64,000 bases of DNA from Bradyrhizobium macuxiense. Its GTDB lineage: Bacteria; Pseudomonadota; Alphaproteobacteria; Rhizobiales; Xanthobacteraceae. Both the position numbers and the translations under genes were made by a program. Within the stretch, counting starts at the first letter, position 1, and the number at the start of each line of letters is the position of its first letter. The notes beneath the pieces were generated by a model. That model ran no database searches and was not told where the DNA came from. It saw nothing but the letters and a program-made list of their open reading frames with translations. Shown in pieces: positions 16,228-26,625 of this stretch. The DNA lies in the NCBI RefSeq assembly GCF_001542415.1, contig NZ_LNCU01000070.1:23453-87452 (forward strand), written 5' to 3'.

Positions 16228-18789
16228 TCAGATTGCGGAAAGCGCCTTGTCCAAATCCTTGATGATGTCGTTGACATCTTCGATGCCGACGCAGAGCCGG
16301 ATCGAGCCACCAAATATGCCGGCGGCTTCGCGCTTTTCCCGTGGGACGGTGGTGTGGGTCGTCGAAACGGGGTGTGTCACCAGCGTGCGGGCATCCCCTA
16401 CGTTTGACACGTGATACATCAAGTCGACGTTCTGGATGAACTTGCGTCCGGCCTGTTCGTTCTCTACCTCGAACATGACCATCGCCCCGTGCCCGTACTC
16501 GGCGTTCAGTGTCTGATCGATGGTTTCTCGATCAGCCCCTTCAAATAGGCCCGGGTAGAAGACGCGGCGCACTTTTGGATGTTCGTTAAGAACGCTCGCT
16601 ACGACCTTTGCGTTCGCGCAGTGCTGCTTCATGCGAAGATGCAGCGTTTCAAGCCCTTGGATCAGTTGAAAGCTTGCAAAGGGAGCGATGGCCGCTCCAG
16701 TATCCCGCAGCCAAGTCATCCGGGCTTTTAAGAGGAATTCGCTCTGAGCAAGGTCGTCGATATCCTGCAACGCGTTGCGCCAGATGATGCCACCGTGGGC
16801 ATCGTCAGGGTTGTTGAACAGCGGAAAGCGTGAGCTTTCCCCATAATCGAATGCGCCGTTGTCAACGATTAGTCCGCCCAGGGTCGTGCCATGGCCGCAG
16901 ATATATTTGGTCGCGGAGTACGTCGTAATCGCGGCACCGAGCGCTGATGGACGGCACACGAGCGGGGTTGTCGTATTATCTACGACCAAGGGCACGCCGT
17001 GCCGTCTGCCGATTTCTGCCAGTTGCTTGACGGGAAGCGGAATCAGACGGGGATTCGAAATCATCTCTCCGAATAGGCAAATTGTGCGATCGTCGATGGC
17101 ACGTTCGAAGGTCTCTGGGAGTCGAGGGTCTGCGGTCCTAACACTGATACCGAGACGCCTCAGCGTGTTGTGGAGCAGGTTCCACGTATTGCCATATAGG
17201 TACGGAGATGCGACGACATTGTCCCCCACTTCGCCACTCGATAGGTTGACGATCGCAAGGAACGTTGCCGCTTGGCCCGATGCAACAGCGAGCGAGTCGT
17301 TTCCCATATCGACGGCGGCATACCTTCTTTCCAGCGCACGGGTCGTCGGATTGATAATCCGAGTATAGGTGAAACCATCGGCCTTTACGTTGTAAACGTT
17401 AGCAATATGGTTCAGATCACCGTCGAGTTCGTAAGCCGTATTCTGGTAGATTGGCACTGCCACAGCCTTAGTTGTGGGGTCGCGACGAAATCCCGCGTGC
17501 AGAACAGCAGTTTCGGTGGAAAATGGGTACCGCGAAGCGGTCGCGATTGAATGCGATGTGTCGGCACGACTTTCGCAAGTCTCTCGGGCTGACGTCCGTC
17601 CTGCAAGCCCGGTGCGACCAGACCGAAAATAGGTGCGAAAGGCGCATCCCAGCTGCTCGATCCAACTGGATTGGATTTCTCCAATACAGCCAATCCGAAA
17701 GCTCCGGGTCGGAAGATGAAGCTTCGAGTAGACGTAAAGATTATGCGCTGCCAAGTGACAGTATAGCTGATCGAACGCAACCTGGTCCGAGATGCCGGCT
17801 GGCGCAGCAAACGCCACGCATATTGGAGACTGCAAGTTGGCCGCGAGAAGCGGGGTCGTCACACCGTCGAGTTCTTTTATGATGCGGTCTTTTATTTTCT
17901 CATACCTGCGGCGCCTAACGTCGATGCCTTCGTCCGCCAGAATCTCGAGCGCCTTCGTGGCGGCCTGAACGATATGCGTGGGAGGCGTCGACCGCCATTC
18001 ACCTGTGCGCTCGAGCGAACGCCATTGATCTCTAACGTCGAGCACAAATGATCTTGGTTCTTGAACCGCATTCTCCAGCAGTTCATGCGACGCAAAGACA
18101 TAAGCGACCCCAGGGGGGCCCTCTATGCACTTGTTGCTCGACGTGACCAAGACGTCTGGTCCGCCACGACTTAGGTCGATGTCGATGGCGCCAAACGAAC
18201 TCATTCCGTCAACGATTGTCTTTACGCCTCGCCGCCTTGCGCCGTCCACTACTTGCTCGAGCGGATTGACGATTCCTGTCGTGGTCTCGCAATGAACAAA
18301 GCATAAGTGAGTGATGCCTGGATCTTGGCTCAGACACCCGGCAATTTCCTCGGGGTCCAAAGCCTCGGTGGCCCGCTTGACAAGCTGAACGGCTTGAACA
18401 CCCCACAGCCGGAGAATCTTGAGAATGCGCTCACCATAGATGCCGTTTATGCAAACGAGCGGTCGGTCGCCCTGTGACACAAATGACGAGAGCGCAGCTT
18501 CCATTGCAAAGGAACCACCTCCCTGAATAGGAACAACCGAGTAGTCTTTTGGACTTCCCGACAGATTGAGCATCGACCGCCTCATACGGGCGGTCACTTC
18601 CTTGAACTCCAAATCACGCGATGCAAGATCAAACTGCATCTGCGTTTTTACCGCCGGCGCGAGTGAAATTGGACCAGGCGTCAACAAAGAACGCTGCCTT
18701 GTCACCCCATTCTCCCTTATAGTTGCATCCATCCGCGACTCTGGTGCATGGCTGCGCGAGGGCGCCTGGCTCCTCCTGGCACTTGACAT
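16228..18789 (-). CDS. rtxA: RtxA, bifunctional dihydrorhizobitoxine synthase
   Basis: About 853 aa, fusing two PLP enzymes. The N-terminal half is an alanine-glyoxylate/phosphonate-type aminotransferase (LLTPGPISLAP, PLP lysine in SSNKCIEGPPGV), proposed to form serinol. The C-terminal half is an O-acetylhomoserine sulfhydrylase-like Cys/Met enzyme (YTRIINPTTRALERR, PLP lysine in YSATKYICGHGTTLGG, C-terminal SIRLCVGIEDVNDII) that couples serinol to O-acetylhomoserine. This fusion is the hallmark of B. elkanii RtxA. Start chosen at 18789 (AGGA five bases upstream); 18825 and 18732 are alternatives. First gene of the cluster. Confidence 0.92.
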   Translation of the reverse strand: MSSARRSQAPSRSHAPESRMDATIRENGVTRQRSLLTPGPISLAPAVKTQMQFDLASRDLEFKEVTARMRRSMLNLSGSPKDYSVVPIQGGGSFAMEAALSSFVSQGDRPLVCINGIYGERILKILRLWGVQAVQLVKRATEALDPEEIAGCLSQDPGITHLCFVHCETTTGIVNPLEQVVDGARRRGVKTIVDGMSSFGAIDIDLSRGGPDVLVTSSNKCIEGPPGVAYVFASHELLENAVQEPRSFVLDVRDQWRSLERTGEWRSTPPTHIVQAATKALEILADEGIDVRRRRYEKIKDRIIKELDGVTTPLLAANLQSPICVAFAAPAGISDQVAFDQLYCHLAAHNLYVYSKLHLPTRSFRIGCIGEIQSSWIEQLGCAFRTYFRSGRTGLAGRTSARETCESRADTSHSIATASRYPFSTETAVLHAGFRRDPTTKAVAVPIYQNTAYELDGDLNHIANVYNVKADGFTYTRIINPTTRALERRYAAVDMGNDSLAVASGQAATFLAIVNLSSGEVGDNVVASPYLYGNTWNLLHNTLRRLGISVRTADPRLPETFERAIDDRTICLFGEMISNPRLIPLPVKQLAEIGRRHGVPLVVDNTTTPLVCRPSALGAAITTYSATKYICGHGTTLGGLIVDNGAFDYGESSRFPLFNNPDDAHGGIIWRNALQDIDDLAQSEFLLKARMTWLRDTGAAIAPFASFQLIQGLETLHLRMKQHCANAKVVASVLNEHPKVRRVFYPGLFEGADRETIDQTLNAEYGHGAMVMFEVENEQAGRKFIQNVDLMYHVSNVGDARTLVTHPVSTTHTTVPREKREAAGIFGGSIRLCVGIEDVNDIIKDLDKALSAI

Positions 18790-20920
18790 CGAGATCCTTG
18801 AGGCGATCACCGCCGCGGAGATCATGACGGATGCACAGGCTAAGACGGCGCCATCATCTCGCGTCGAGTGCGAGACAAGTCAGCCAATCTGCTTGGGTCT
18901 GCCCGCGCCCGTTCAGTCAAATGTGGAAGTTCGCCAACGGTCTCCGTCGGACCATCGCGTCAGGGGACTGCGCCAGCCAGCGAACCCACAACGGCCGCTG
19001 CTGACTGCACTCATCTTACAAGAGCCTAAGAGCTGGGACATTCGCACTCTTTGTCACTCGTTAACCGGCTATGTTTTAAATCGTACAACTTGACGCCACG
19101 TGCGATTCAACCCCCTTCGGAACTCGTCGAGCAAATATTTCCGAATTTGCATTGTGGGGAGCGAGCGGACGCTGCTCTAGCTCGCGCCTATCTTTGCCAA
19201 AGTCGGCCAGCATGGACATCGTTGCGATTAAACGGAGCGGCGTTGGCATGCTGGTCCAGCCGGGTTTGATTGCAATTTGCGGCACCTTGCGATTGCTGGT
19301 CCGTCTTCGGCGTCAAATCAGGGTCGTAGCGCTGGCGGAGGACGGCAAAGGTGCAGCCGATTTTCTTCACGATGCAAGCCGCGGGGCACAGGCCAATGGA
19401 AAGACAATGGCCGCGACCTATTCCGTACCGGGCCACTGGCGACTTGCCCTCCAATGGCTCCTAAAGGCCATCTCCATCCGCGAGCCTCGCCCCCTGGAAC
19501 CGGTCGCGAGGGCATCCGAACCGCTTGAATTCACGCGGGCTCGGCTCCAGCCTCCGCGGGACATTCGGTAAAGGCCACCACCGCACCGGCCGCCAATCGG
19601 GCATCGTGCGCGATGTAGAGTCGGCGCAGCGGCGGAAGCTGTAGAGTGCAAGATGGTTGACGGAAGGCGCTGCGCCATTGGCAACCTTGGAGCTACGCAG
19701 CGGATCGAGAGCAAGCTCTAGATGCCCTCGCCCGGCGCGGGCACCTCGCCGATCGTGCCGGATCGAGCCGCGTCATCGAGAACGGCATCCGGTCGTCGCG
19801 GTGTGTCTACTCGCTTCTTGCCGGGACGCACGGGGACCGAAACCGTTACGATCGAGTCAGGTGCGATGCACCCCAGCGATGAGCTTCTCCCATCCATTAC
19901 ACAGGCGATCGATGCCGGCCAGATGTCAGTCTGCATGTCGTCATCGGGACGGTAGCGGCAACGCGGGGAGAAGCAGCGCATAATCGCGCAAATAGAAATG
20001 CCGCGATTGCACCAGCGGCGCTGGGCGAGTGTCCCGGCAAACGGCCGCGACATCGTGAAGAGCCGGCCGGCGCGATCTCCGGCCAAGCGTCTGTCTTTCG
20101 ACCTTGGGCGATGGCTCGAGACTCGCACTAGGCAGCCGGCGAAAGCGTGGTGCCTCGTCTGCTAAGTCGCACAATCAAGAAGTCCACGGCCTTCGCGGAT
20201 GGCGGCGAGCAAGTCGCGTATTCGCCGATGTGGCATCAATCCACGTCCTGGCCGATCCTTTGCGCGCCCCTTTAATCAGAGAAACGTTGAGCGAGCCAGT
20301 GAGTTGCGCGCGGGACCGTGCGCCAACTCAGCAGTCTTCCGTGGCATCACGCGGCCTCTCGTTCACTGTCGTTCTTCCCCGGATAACCCCGCAGCACCAT
20401 CGCGAGGCGCTTTTGCGTCAGGCTCGATAACCCTGCCGCGCCGCGCAGTCGCCTGGTGGAGTTCGCTCCGAACTCGCTGCGAGTTGCTGGATCGAGAAGC
20501 GCGCCATGCGACGGACTTTGCACTGGCTCAGCCCTAGCTGCTGGAGGGTGTAGTAGCCAACGGCGGCAGGTTGATCTTCTGCACGGCCTTTGTGATTTCG
20601 TTCTCCACGACGGGCGACCAAGAGTTTCTCTCTCAGCCTAGCCGCGCTCCTCGCTGGCGACGATTCTGCGCCTCGATCGGATGTCTCGATAATGCAGCTC
20701 TCGTCGATGCGTGCGCAATGGCCGCCGCGGTGTTCTATGCAGCTCCGCACGTGACGCATCACTGCGCATAGAGCGGGTCTAGATTTCCGTTGCTGCAACA
20801 CTAGGGTGGCCCGTTCGTCCGAAGCGTACCAAGTATTCGACCGGTTTACTCGGATGAGATTGTCCACATTCTTGATTCGCGCTAAGGCGAAACAACCAAG
20901 GATGGAAGCCCTGACACGCG
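18790..20920. other. 2.1 kb without a supportable gene upstream of rtxA
   Basis: Several open frames exist on both strands, but none has a convincing domain, start signal or residue pattern. The region presumably holds the rtx promoter. I found no clear sigma-54, FixK, nod or tts element close to rtxA. Confidence 0.5.
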
Positions 20921-21436
20921 ATGTCGCCAGATTTGTCCAGTCCAGCAAGAGCGGTGGATCGTAGTTTTGCCGATGGGCAGGAGACGGTCTGCCGTTTCAC
21001 GATGGAGATCAGATCCATCAATGCGCATTTGGAGGAACTTCGGCAATTCCGGGCCAATATGCTTGGCATTACTGGGCCACAATGGATGATCTTGACCGCC
21101 TTGGCCGATTTGGACAGGAAAGACGGAGCTCCAGTCAATGTGGTGTCAAAGTTGATGCACGTCGACGCTTCATTCGTGACGACCCAATCAAAGCTGCTGG
21201 AGAAAAAGGGATTGCTGCGGCGCAGATCCTCCACGAGCGATGCTCGGGTCGTGCAATTGTCGCTAACAGACAAGGCTTACAAGCATCTCACGACCGTCGC
21301 TACAAAACTGGAAGCACTAAATGAGTTCGTTTTTGGCGAGTTCGGCATTCCGGAATCCCTAGAGCTGGTTAGCAAGTTGGCTGCAGTCAGGCATCGCCTG
21401 GAGAGCGCATGCTTAAAAGCCGCGCTGGAATTCTGA
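20921..21436 (+). CDS. MarR-family transcriptional regulator
   Basis: 171 aa. The core is a winged helix-turn-helix (LGITGPQWMILTALADLD, then VNVVSKLMHVDASFVTTQSKLLEKKGLLRRR with wing SSTSDARVVQLSLTDKA), typical of MarR repressors that respond to small aromatic or lipophilic ligands. The first 27 residues are weakly supported; an internal ATG at 21002 (MEIRSINAHLEELR) is an alternative. It lies 2.1 kb from rtxA and is transcribed away from it; no target can be assigned. Confidence 0.82.
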   Translation: MSPDLSSPARAVDRSFADGQETVCRFTMEIRSINAHLEELRQFRANMLGITGPQWMILTALADLDRKDGAPVNVVSKLMHVDASFVTTQSKLLEKKGLLRRRSSTSDARVVQLSLTDKAYKHLTTVATKLEALNEFVFGEFGIPESLELVSKLAAVRHRLESACLKAALEF

Positions 21437-21478
21437 GGAGCAAGGCGCGGTCCTCGGAAAAGACGCTGGGCTGCGGCG

Positions 21479-21688
21479 ATGTCTGATCTGCCAACCTTCG
21501 AGGTTTTATTGAAGCAGCGTGGGCGAAGGTGGTTGTGGTCGGTATGCGCGACCGACGGCACCGTGGTTATGGCGGGCTCGGGAAGTAGCCGATCCGCCGC
21601 CAGCTATGGTGCCAACAGGGCGCTTTTTCTGTTGCTGCTGAGCGCACCATATCGCTCGGGACTTTCGACTGGAACGAGCCTGAGCTAA
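21479..21688 (+). CDS. Conserved hypothetical protein, 69 aa
   Basis: Small protein with the pattern FEVLLKQRGRRWLWSVC, then NRALFLLLLSAPYRS, seen in many short Bradyrhizobium proteins of unknown function. It starts 42 nt after the MarR gene on the same strand, and its stop codon lies in the loop of a 10-bp inverted repeat that probably ends the transcript. Confidence 0.65.
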   Translation: MSDLPTFEVLLKQRGRRWLWSVCATDGTVVMAGSGSSRSAASYGANRALFLLLLSAPYRSGLSTGTSLS

Positions 21689-21703
21689 TCCGCAGGCTCG
21701 TTT
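21673..21703 (+). terminator. Probable terminator hairpin after the MarR / 69-aa unit
   Basis: Perfect inverted repeat AACGAGCCTG (21673-21682) and CAGGCTCGTT (21693-21702) around a 10-nt loop, followed by only a short T run, so termination may be imperfect. Confidence 0.5.
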
Positions 21704-22288
21704 CAACGCTCGCTTCACCCAAGCTCTAACGCTAGCACGATCTGCGGCGAATAACTGATCGTAAGTCGTTCCCGTCGGAGGACTGCGGGATGGCCAGCGT
21801 TCCGGCGCTTGTCAGAGGCCCCCCAGCACGCCAGGCCGGGTCGCTTCGAGCAGGGCAGCAGACCGGCTCATTGTAAGACAAGAGCCGACGCCAAATCTGC
21901 GTCGACATTTCCATAACACGCCCCGTTCACCACAGAGGGCTGTTTCGTCGATTAGAGAACGTCGACGCGTTGCGACGCTTCGGGCCTCAAGAACGTGTAC
22001 GGCGGGTTCGGTTTAGGCGCCGTTGAGCGACTGGCGAGACAAACGAATCTCGCCGTGACTGAGGGGCGGTTACGATAACCGCCCCATACCCGCTCCATAT
22101 CCAAGCGGATCAGAGTTGCTGGCAAGGGGACAGAGCCTGACATCACTACGCTTAAACGATGATTGTGCAGGACCTGGCAGAATTGGAGTCGTGGATCATC
22201 TCACCGGCAATCGGCAAAGCTGATCGCAGCGATCAAGGACGGCCTGTCAGCCGCCCTACTCTGCCAGTTTCGGTGCAGCTCTAGTAAG
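21704..22288. other. Gene-poor stretch
   Basis: About 585 bp in which I see no gene, RNA or clear repeat. Confidence 0.5.
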
Positions 22289-22474
22289 CTATCGCTGATG
22301 ACCGAGTCCGATCCCGAGATGTAAGGCCTTCTGACGCAGCGCACCGATAGTGCGTTTGGTCATTTTTGATATTTTTATGACTGGAGTCCGGGCCTTCGAA
22401 TGGGCCTTGAGTTCTTTGATATCGTCTTTGGTCCACTCGCGCCGCTTGATGCGTTTCTTTGTTACTTTCTTCAC
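22289..22474 (-). CDS. Conserved hypothetical basic protein, 61 aa
   Basis: Start set at GTG 22474 because AAGGAG lies about nine bases upstream. Basic protein with KRIKRREWTKDDIKELKAHSK and KISKMTKRTIGALRQKA, a pattern known from short rhizobial proteins thought to bind nucleic acid through a SANT/Myb-like helix. No function is established. A longer open frame to 22561 adds 29 residues without a ribosome-binding site. Confidence 0.68.
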   Translation of the reverse strand: MKKVTKKRIKRREWTKDDIKELKAHSKARTPVIKISKMTKRTIGALRQKALHLGIGLGHQR

Positions 22475-24149
22475 CCTGAATGCTCCTTGTGAGACGGCGG
22501 CTTGTAACACAGTTTTTTCAGAGCGACGACCGTTAAAAGTGCCACTCACAGGAACCCGCATAGACGTACAAGTTCGGTGACGTGTTCAGAAACAGCCTCC
22601 AATTACTGATCGCGGCTGTGTGCTTGAGTAAGTGACTCTGGCCCGCCTCGCTATGAAGTTATCGAACGTAAGAATCGAGCGTACTATCGGCAACCATACG
22701 TGCGTACGGCTTGGCGTTGAGCGAGGGCCGCTTTCGGCGAGCCTGTGTCACGCTTGAAAAATTGATGCGACGTCGTCACTTATATTCGTTCTAACCCTAT
22801 CCAAGGATATTTGCTCGACCCTAAATCTACCGCAGAGATTGGCGCTGACGATGACAAATCACGGTAGAACCAGATGAGACCGATCCAATCGCACTACCGT
22901 TTCGCACCGGGGCCGCGCCATGACCGATAGACTCGGCCTATGTATCCATGAAGCCGCACATGTTTCTAAATTTTGCGGATGATTAGATTGCAAATATACA
23001 TCAGATAATCAATGCAGCTTTGTTTGACATATTTTCCGTACGGCGGACTGACAAGGTGTTCACCATGCAAAAGCTGGCGAAATGCGACACATCATGCCAT
23101 GGCTGCTCGCATTTGAGCAACGATTGGGAAGAGAACGCTCGCGCCAACGTAAACCGGGCGAAACCGTAAGCGAGAAGTTGCAGCATCGACGATAATCTGC
23201 TCGACGGTCTACGATGGAGCGGATCTCTGCGAGGTCACGAGAAGAGCTTACGCGCATCTTGACGAAGTCATGCATCGCGAATTATGCAGGCGGCTCATTG
23301 AGTGACGTCAATCGCGCTCAGCGATGCTGACGTGCGATGGTGAGCCTCGCCAATCCCAAGTGACTTGCCACATGCGTCGAACATTCACCTCGTTATTTCG
23401 CCAGCTACTCCTTTGGACGGCGAGAATATTTCTGTGTCCCCTTCGACTGCGCGATCTGACTTGCGGTGACCGACAACGAGCGGAATTGTGTCGGCTTTTC
23501 ATCCGCCATGGCGACGTGTTGCTCGATGCCGCGACTATGGAGCCGGTTTTTCTGTCACAATGCAGTGACGCTACCGGCAACCTGAACGAGCTCCAGATGA
23601 ACTGTTGGCGACCGTAGCGGCTTGCTATCATCAACGACAGCCCGATCATTCGTCGGGCTAGGTCCCGCGCCACCTAAACCGAAGCGGCACCGACCGGACG
23701 GCCGCCTTGGCGCTCGCCGACGAAGCGTTGACGATCGGGTCCGCGGTCGTACCGGTTCATTTTCACTATTTGGATCGAAATTGACCGTGTCCGGGCTCGT
23801 CGGCGGCGACGGCACGCCATGGCCGCGCCATCGAGATCGTCATATTGGCCGCTCGTCAGTGACCATAGAATGCTGGTAGCCCGATGGATCCGGCGCAATT
23901 TCAAGCGGAGGCAGATGGATTAGGCTTCCAACGGACTGCCTCGCTTCTCGGCGCTCGCAGCCCATTGAACATGAAGGCGCGCCGAACTGGACCGTCTGTA
24001 GGATCTGGCCGAGCGGGCCGATGCCCCAACCGAGGTCGTAATTCGGTCGGTTGATCTACGTCTTTGAGGGGCGGCCCATCATGGTACCGGTTGAGGATCA
24101 CGGAGGCCGCGGGCTGCGCTGTTGCCAACGGCGCGTGGAATGAGCGGGA
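22475..24149. other. 1.7 kb gene-poor stretch
   Basis: No supportable gene. Base composition near 22600-23100 is more AT-rich than the flanks, which suggests foreign or decayed DNA. Confidence 0.45.
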
Positions 24150-24566
24150 TCAATCGAGGAAGCGCTGTGCGTGGCTGGCGGCTTCACGATCGAGCGCACG
24201 CAGCGTTTGTTCGTTCGGACACCATTTTGGAGGGCCTGCATGCTTCTCTTGATTGAGCTCAGCGGCACAGCGGCGTTTGGACTGACATAGGCCGCACACC
24301 CGCTGCAGATCGTGTAATACGTCGCCATGGTGCGCGGCGAACGCTTGCTCCGAGAGCCCTGCAAGAGCGAGGCGCTTACTTAAAAGCTCGGGGACCCCGG
24401 AGCCTTGCGCCAATGCTCGAAACTCGGACGCGGAGAGTCTGAGCTCACGCGCGATTGCGTCGATATCCTGACGGCTCAAACAAGCCAGCTCGGACTGTCG
24501 AGACAGAATCGTCCGTAACCGGCTGAAGAGCCAAAAACTACCGGTGTGTTCGGGTCGAGTAACCAT
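24150..24566 (-). CDS. DUF6455-family protein, 138 aa
   Basis: Intact paralogue of the remnant at 7080-7320. An N-terminal amphipathic part (LSRQDIDAIARELRLSASEFRAL) is followed by a Cys-rich C-terminal part (LQRVCGLCQSKRRCAAEL and WCPNEQTLRAL) that could bind metal. A perfect FNR-type box lies 49 nt upstream, so micro-oxic expression is likely. Function unknown. Confidence 0.75.
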   Translation of the reverse strand: MVTRPEHTGSFWLFSRLRTILSRQSELACLSRQDIDAIARELRLSASEFRALAQGSGVPELLSKRLALAGLSEQAFAAHHGDVLHDLQRVCGLCQSKRRCAAELNQEKHAGPPKWCPNEQTLRALDREAASHAQRFLD

Positions 24567-24614
24567 GTATCATATCCATCTGGCCACCCTTAGCTCATAG
24601 AGACAGGTCGGCTT

Positions 24615-24628
24615 TTGATGTGCATCAA
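24615..24628. promoter_or_regulatory. FixK/FNR box upstream of the DUF6455 gene
   Basis: TTGATGTGCATCAA, a perfect TTGAT-N4-ATCAA palindrome 49 nt before the start at 24566. Confidence 0.85.
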
Positions 24629-24782
24629 ATAGGACCGGCGCTGCGATGAGCCTGAAGGCCACGGCTTCAGCGCCAAGACTGGTTGCTGGGCCAGCGCCGG
24701 CGACAATCCGAGACAGCCAGCCGCTCCCGCGCCGCGCGGCGATCACAACGCAACAGGCCGTTTTAGACGCGCGCCGGCTTTT

Positions 24783-24796
24783 TTGACCAGCATCAA
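24783..24796. promoter_or_regulatory. FixK/FNR box upstream of the 63-aa gene
   Basis: TTGACCAGCATCAA, 55 nt before the ATG at 24851; same spacing class as the fixG and fixN boxes. Confidence 0.8.
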
Positions 24797-24850
24797 TACG
24801 TCGGTTGCGGCCTGCCGATAGAGATCATTTTCCCAGTCAAGGTCAGGTAC

Positions 24851-25042
24851 ATGGCAGACAGAAAAACTTGGCGCCCCATCATCTTTTCGTGCCCAAATAC
24901 GGGCGATCGAGTCCAGGGCCTCCTGCCCGACGACCCCCCCGAGTTTGGAACCGACGACCTGCACCCTGTAACGTGCGCCGCCTGCGACGGAGTCCACTTC
25001 ATCCATCTGCGGACCGGCGCGATGATCGGGGAGCGCCGCTAG
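24851..25042 (+). CDS. Small putative zinc-ribbon protein, 63 aa
   Basis: MADRKTWRPIIFSCPNTG, then VTCAACDGVHFIHLRTG. Three cysteines and nearby histidine suggest a small metal-binding fold. The same pattern occurs in many short Bradyrhizobium proteins of unknown function. The FixK box 55 nt upstream predicts induction at low oxygen. A larger open frame on the opposite strand overlaps it and was rejected because it lacks these features. Confidence 0.7.
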   Translation: MADRKTWRPIIFSCPNTGDRVQGLLPDDPPEFGTDDLHPVTCAACDGVHFIHLRTGAMIGERR

Positions 25043-25480
25043 GCCCGATTGACGTGCGGGCGCCCCCTTCTGGAACTCGCTTCGGTAATGCGAAGCTCTG
25101 GAACGCGCTCAGTGGAGGAAAATCAGTCAGCCAATAAGCGCCTCACGATAACAGTGTTAAGAAGACACCAACCAACGGAAGACGTTGTACATGACAGCGA
25201 TAGCCAGCGCTGGCGCCGGAGCGCAAGCTGCGTCAAGGCAGCGTCGGGGATGCTAACCGACACGGACTTGAGCTGGTCGGGATCGATCTGACTGAAGCTT
25301 GGCAGTTGTTCCGCAGCCATGATGTGAACTGCCGAGTAGAGCCTGCCCCCTCACGGCAGTGGCGTCACGGCGGGCGGCAACCGGCAGACCACTTGCATGA
25401 TCGAGACCGCGGGCAGATTGGACGCTGAACCTGCTCGCGCGGCAGACCGGCGATCTCGTCAGGCCTGTTCAAAAGGATGC
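25043..25480. other. Gene-poor stretch
   Basis: No supportable gene in about 440 bp. Confidence 0.45.
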
Positions 25481-25714
25481 GTGAACTTGTCAATCTGCAA
25501 CTATGAACAGCATTCCGGAGCTAACGATCAGATTACCTGGGAACGGATCGAAACTGCCCCCTTTAATCGCGACCTGGAAATTGCCGTGATCGAGGGCAGC
25601 ACCATTCACCGGTTGGTCTTCCCCTGCCGCCGCATCTTCGGCGGCTGGATCAGGACGAAGACCGGAGAGCGCGTCGCTGTACGGCCCACCCATTGGCGCG
25701 TCTGGCCCAGATAG
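25481..25714 (+). CDS. Conserved hypothetical protein, 77 aa
   Basis: Start set at GTG 25481, with AAAAGGA just upstream. The protein (ITWERIETAPFNRDLEIAVI, then GGWIRTKTGERVAVRPTHWR) resembles short Bradyrhizobium proteins of unknown function. Its C-terminal end is repeated as a fragment at 8237-8299. It sits immediately before a decayed fixL. Confidence 0.62.
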   Translation: MNLSICNYEQHSGANDQITWERIETAPFNRDLEIAVIEGSTIHRLVFPCRRIFGGWIRTKTGERVAVRPTHWRVWPR

Positions 25715-25732
25715 TACTGCCTCTCCTGTATT

Positions 25733-25951
25733 GTGTTGCTATCGATACTGTCCGGTACCAGCCCTGACATCATCGATCTCCTCTTTCAGCCCTTTGCCAC
25801 GACGAAAGAGCATAGCGTTGGTGTCGGGCTATCGATCTGCCGGACGATCATCGAATCGCATGGCGGTCACATCGTCGCGCTGGAAGCTCCGTGGCGCCCC
25901 ACCCTTTCAGTTCACACCGCCGTTTGCGGAGGTTGGAAGAGGCCTGACTGA
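25733..25951 (+). pseudogene. fixL remnant (C-terminal kinase part)
   Basis: Encodes LLFQPFATTKEHSVGVGLSI and CRTIIESHGGHIVALEA, closely matching the end of the intact FixL (RLFQPFVTTKEHGMGVGLSI). Everything upstream of the last ATP-binding box is missing and a frameshift follows; the other frame carries FQFTPPFAEVG, equivalent to FQFTIPFAEAG in the intact copy. Confidence 0.85.
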
Positions 25952-25967
25952 ATGACGCATTTTTCTT

Positions 25968-26366
25968 GTGATCGATGACGGCATCCCATCAGATATTCGC
26001 GTGCCAAGGATGAGCGGGCAGGAAACGGTCCGCAAGCTCACGCCGTTGCCCTGTCCGGTCATCCTGATGGCCAGCGATGGCAGCGTAGCACTCGCGGTTA
26101 AAGCGATGAAGGCGGGCGCGGCCGACTTCATCGAAAAGCCTCGAGGACGAAGTGCAGCTGCGCGCAATCGATGGCGCCTTGGAAGGCGGCCGCAAAGCCC
26201 GCCGATGACGCGGCGAAAGTTCCAGGCTGAAGCCCGCCTCGCCAACCTCTCGCCGCGCGGGCGCGACGTCCTGCGGGGGTTATTGGCGGGCAAGCTCAAC
26301 AACCTGATAGCCCGCGACCTTGGCATCAGCCCTCGCAAGGTCGAGGTGCACAAGGCAGGCTCATAG
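25968..26366 (+). pseudogene. fixJ remnant
   Basis: Begins VIDDG and then jumps to SDIRVPRMSGQETVRKL, so about 40 codons of the receiver domain are deleted relative to the intact FixJ. ALAVKAMKAGAADFIEKP follows, then a frameshifted stretch, then the DNA-binding part LANLSPRGRDVLRGLLAG and LGISPRKVEVHK, ending early. It cannot make a working response regulator. Confidence 0.87.
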
Positions 26367-26625
26367 CCAGCCCGGCTCTGCAGGATGACGGAGTTGATGA
26401 GGAGCGTGATCGCCCCTCGGCTTAAGAGTATCGCGAGCCGGCGAGTAAATGGCTTACCGGCCGCACTGCCTAAACGAAGAGCTTGCCTGTGAGCGCGCCA
26501 CTCTGGTCGAAGGCGGTATTCTACAAGGTGCGTTTGACACACATCAACGACGAGGTGGAGCGCACGGCTAGCATTGACGCCGCCCAGCCGGAAATCACTA
26601 GGTTAAAGGCGCTCAGGAGTTTTCC

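Noticed and set aside
19152..19571. 139-codon open frame between rtxA and the MarR gene
   Set aside because: No ribosome-binding site, no recognisable family, and competing frames on the other strand.
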